A stretch of DNA of 13,849 nucleotides from UKL13-2 sp043756275. Its GTDB lineage: Bacteria; Pseudomonadota; Gammaproteobacteria; Burkholderiales; Usitatibacteraceae. Every line of letters begins with the position of its first letter. The stretch's first letter is position 1. The translations under genes and the position numbers were made by a program. Of the stretch, positions 13,036 to 13,849 are shown piece by piece. Location: contig JAYURJ010000101.1 in assembly GCA_043756275.1 (NCBI GenBank), positions 1-13,849 of the forward strand. Direction: 5' to 3'. Under the pieces are notes generated by a model. It was not told the origin of the DNA. It saw nothing but the letters and a program-made list of their open reading frames with translations, and did no database searches.

Positions 13036-13796
13036 CAACAGACCGCTCCATACAAATCCGCGGCTTGGTGAAGGAATACAAGCGCGGCGTGCCGGTGTTA
13101 AAGGGCATTGACCTCACGATTGCGGGTGAAGGCATCACCGCCATCATTGGCCCGTCTGGCACAGGAAAATCCACGCTGATTCGTTGCATCAATCGGCTGA
13201 TCGAGCCGACTGCCGGCGAGATATTGTTTCAGGGCATGGATCTGGCCAAGCTCAAAGGTGCCGAACTGCGCATGGCGCGACGAAGAATCGGCATGGTGTT
13301 TCAGGAATATAACCTCGTCGAACGCCTGACCGTAATGGAAAACGTGCTCACCGGGCGCTTGGGTTACATGTCTGCATTCAAGGCATGGCTGCGCAAATTC
13401 ACGCCTGAAGATATTGAGGAGGCATTCAACCTGCTCGATGCAGTCGGACTTGCCAGTTTCGCCAACCAACGCGCCGATGCGCTCTCCGGCGGGCAGCGAC
13501 AACGGGTCGGGATTGCACGCGCCGTGATGCAGCATCCGGAAATATTGTTGGCCGACGAGCCTACGTCCTCGCTCGATCCGAAGACCTCGGTGGAGATTAT
13601 GGAATTGATGGCCAACCTTGCTGGCAAGCGCAATATTCCGGTGATTGTAAATATTCACAATGTTGAATTGGCCAAAAGATTTTGTCAGCGCATGATCGGT
13701 ATGACGGGAGGCAAGGTAGTGTTTGATGGGTCGCCTTCGCAACTTAGCGATGCGAATTTGAAGGCGATTTATGGCGGGGAGAATTGGATTGAATGA
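13032..13796 (+). CDS. phnC: Phosphonate-type ABC transporter ATP-binding protein
   Basis: A 254-aa cytoplasmic ATPase that would power import of the ligand captured by the two upstream binding proteins. Walker A is GPSGTGKST (about residues 42-50), the Q-loop is in VFQEYNLVERL, the signature is LSGGQRQRV, and Walker B is ILLADEPTSSLD, followed by the switch histidine in IVNIHNVELA. NLVERLTVMENVLTGRLGYM and RIGMVFQEYN are characteristic of the PhnC subfamily, and length is normal for it. Its ATG overlaps the stop of PhnD-like copy 2. A PhnE-like permease is required and should follow beyond the window. The symbol is by subfamily likeness and does not prove phosphonate as substrate. Confidence 0.93.
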   Translation: MTTDRSIQIRGLVKEYKRGVPVLKGIDLTIAGEGITAIIGPSGTGKSTLIRCINRLIEPTAGEILFQGMDLAKLKGAELRMARRRIGMVFQEYNLVERLTVMENVLTGRLGYMSAFKAWLRKFTPEDIEEAFNLLDAVGLASFANQRADALSGGQRQRVGIARAVMQHPEILLADEPTSSLDPKTSVEIMELMANLAGKRNIPVIVNIHNVELAKRFCQRMIGMTGGKVVFDGSPSQLSDANLKAIYGGENWIE

Positions 13797-13800
13797 TTTT

Positions 13801-13847
13801 CGTCGTTCCCGCGCAAACGGGAATCCAGCGACTTTCGCGATACGACG
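13801..13847. repeat. REP-like palindrome after the phnC gene
   Basis: CGTCGTTCCCG at 13801-13811 opens an element with the inner pair TTCCCG (13806-13811) and CGGGAA (13818-13823) and the outer pair CGTCGT (13801-13806) and ACGACG (13842-13847). The GTTCCCGCGnAAnCGGGAATCCAGCGACTTT pattern is a dispersed repeat type of beta/gammaproteobacterial genomes. It starts 4 bases after the phnC stop and lacks a T-run. Confidence 0.65.
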
Positions 13848-13849
13848 CT

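Noticed and set aside
1..13849. CRISPR array, tRNA or rRNA genes
   Set aside because: No regularly spaced repeats, no cloverleaf-like segments with a CCA-type end and no rRNA motifs were seen on either strand.

Overview
The window looks like a piece of a proteobacterial chromosome, most probably betaproteobacterial (Burkholderiales/Nitrosomonadales type). This rests on the style of HtpG, the phosphonate-type transporter genes, the TraB/GumN-TPP enzyme pair, a sigma-32-type heat-shock promoter and REP-like GGGAGAGGG and TTCCCGCG palindromes. No rRNA or tRNA is visible, so the taxonomy is an inference.

Region A (1-3234) is core sequence. The 5' part of htpG (Hsp90) is read leftwards and runs off the window. 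It is preceded by a near-consensus heat-shock promoter and is divergent from an orphan periplasmic substrate-binding protein gene (1786-3087). That gene is followed by three consecutive hairpins, the last being a strong intrinsic terminator.

Region B (about 3300-8000) is an accessory island of small, mostly leftward genes. Reading right to left it holds a 194-aa hypothetical protein, a small rightward unit of two overlapping mini-ORFs with its own promoter and terminator, and a divergent pair (61-aa hypothetical and a UPF0339/YegP-like protein) whose start codons are only 11 bp apart. Next come a coiled-coil plus zinc-ribbon protein of the kind found near prophages, a 108-aa hypothetical, a lipoprotein/two-TM membrane protein pair, and a decayed toxin-antitoxin locus (intact antitoxin, RelE-like toxin riddled with stops). 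It ends with a hairpin repeat of about 89 bp and a truncated, frameshifted VOC (glyoxalase-fold) pseudogene. The island is bracketed by two imperfect 17-bp direct repeats (3301-3317 and 7985-8001, 15/17 identical, containing an identical 10-mer). No integrase or transposase is visible.

Region C (8006-10707, leftward) is a translationally coupled pair: a TraB/GumN-family secreted protein and a thiamine-pyrophosphate enzyme of the acetolactate synthase fold, overlapping by ATGA.

Region D (10844-13796, rightward) is the start of a phosphonate/phosphite-type ABC importer operon. It has two tandem, clearly homologous PhnD-like binding proteins separated by a REP-like palindrome, then a PhnC-like ATPase that overlaps the second binding protein by ATGA. 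The permease is not in the window and is probably just downstream.

The most notable items are the tandem PhnD duplication feeding one ATPase, the repeat-bracketed small-gene island with its decayed genes, and the small uncharacterised proteins within it.
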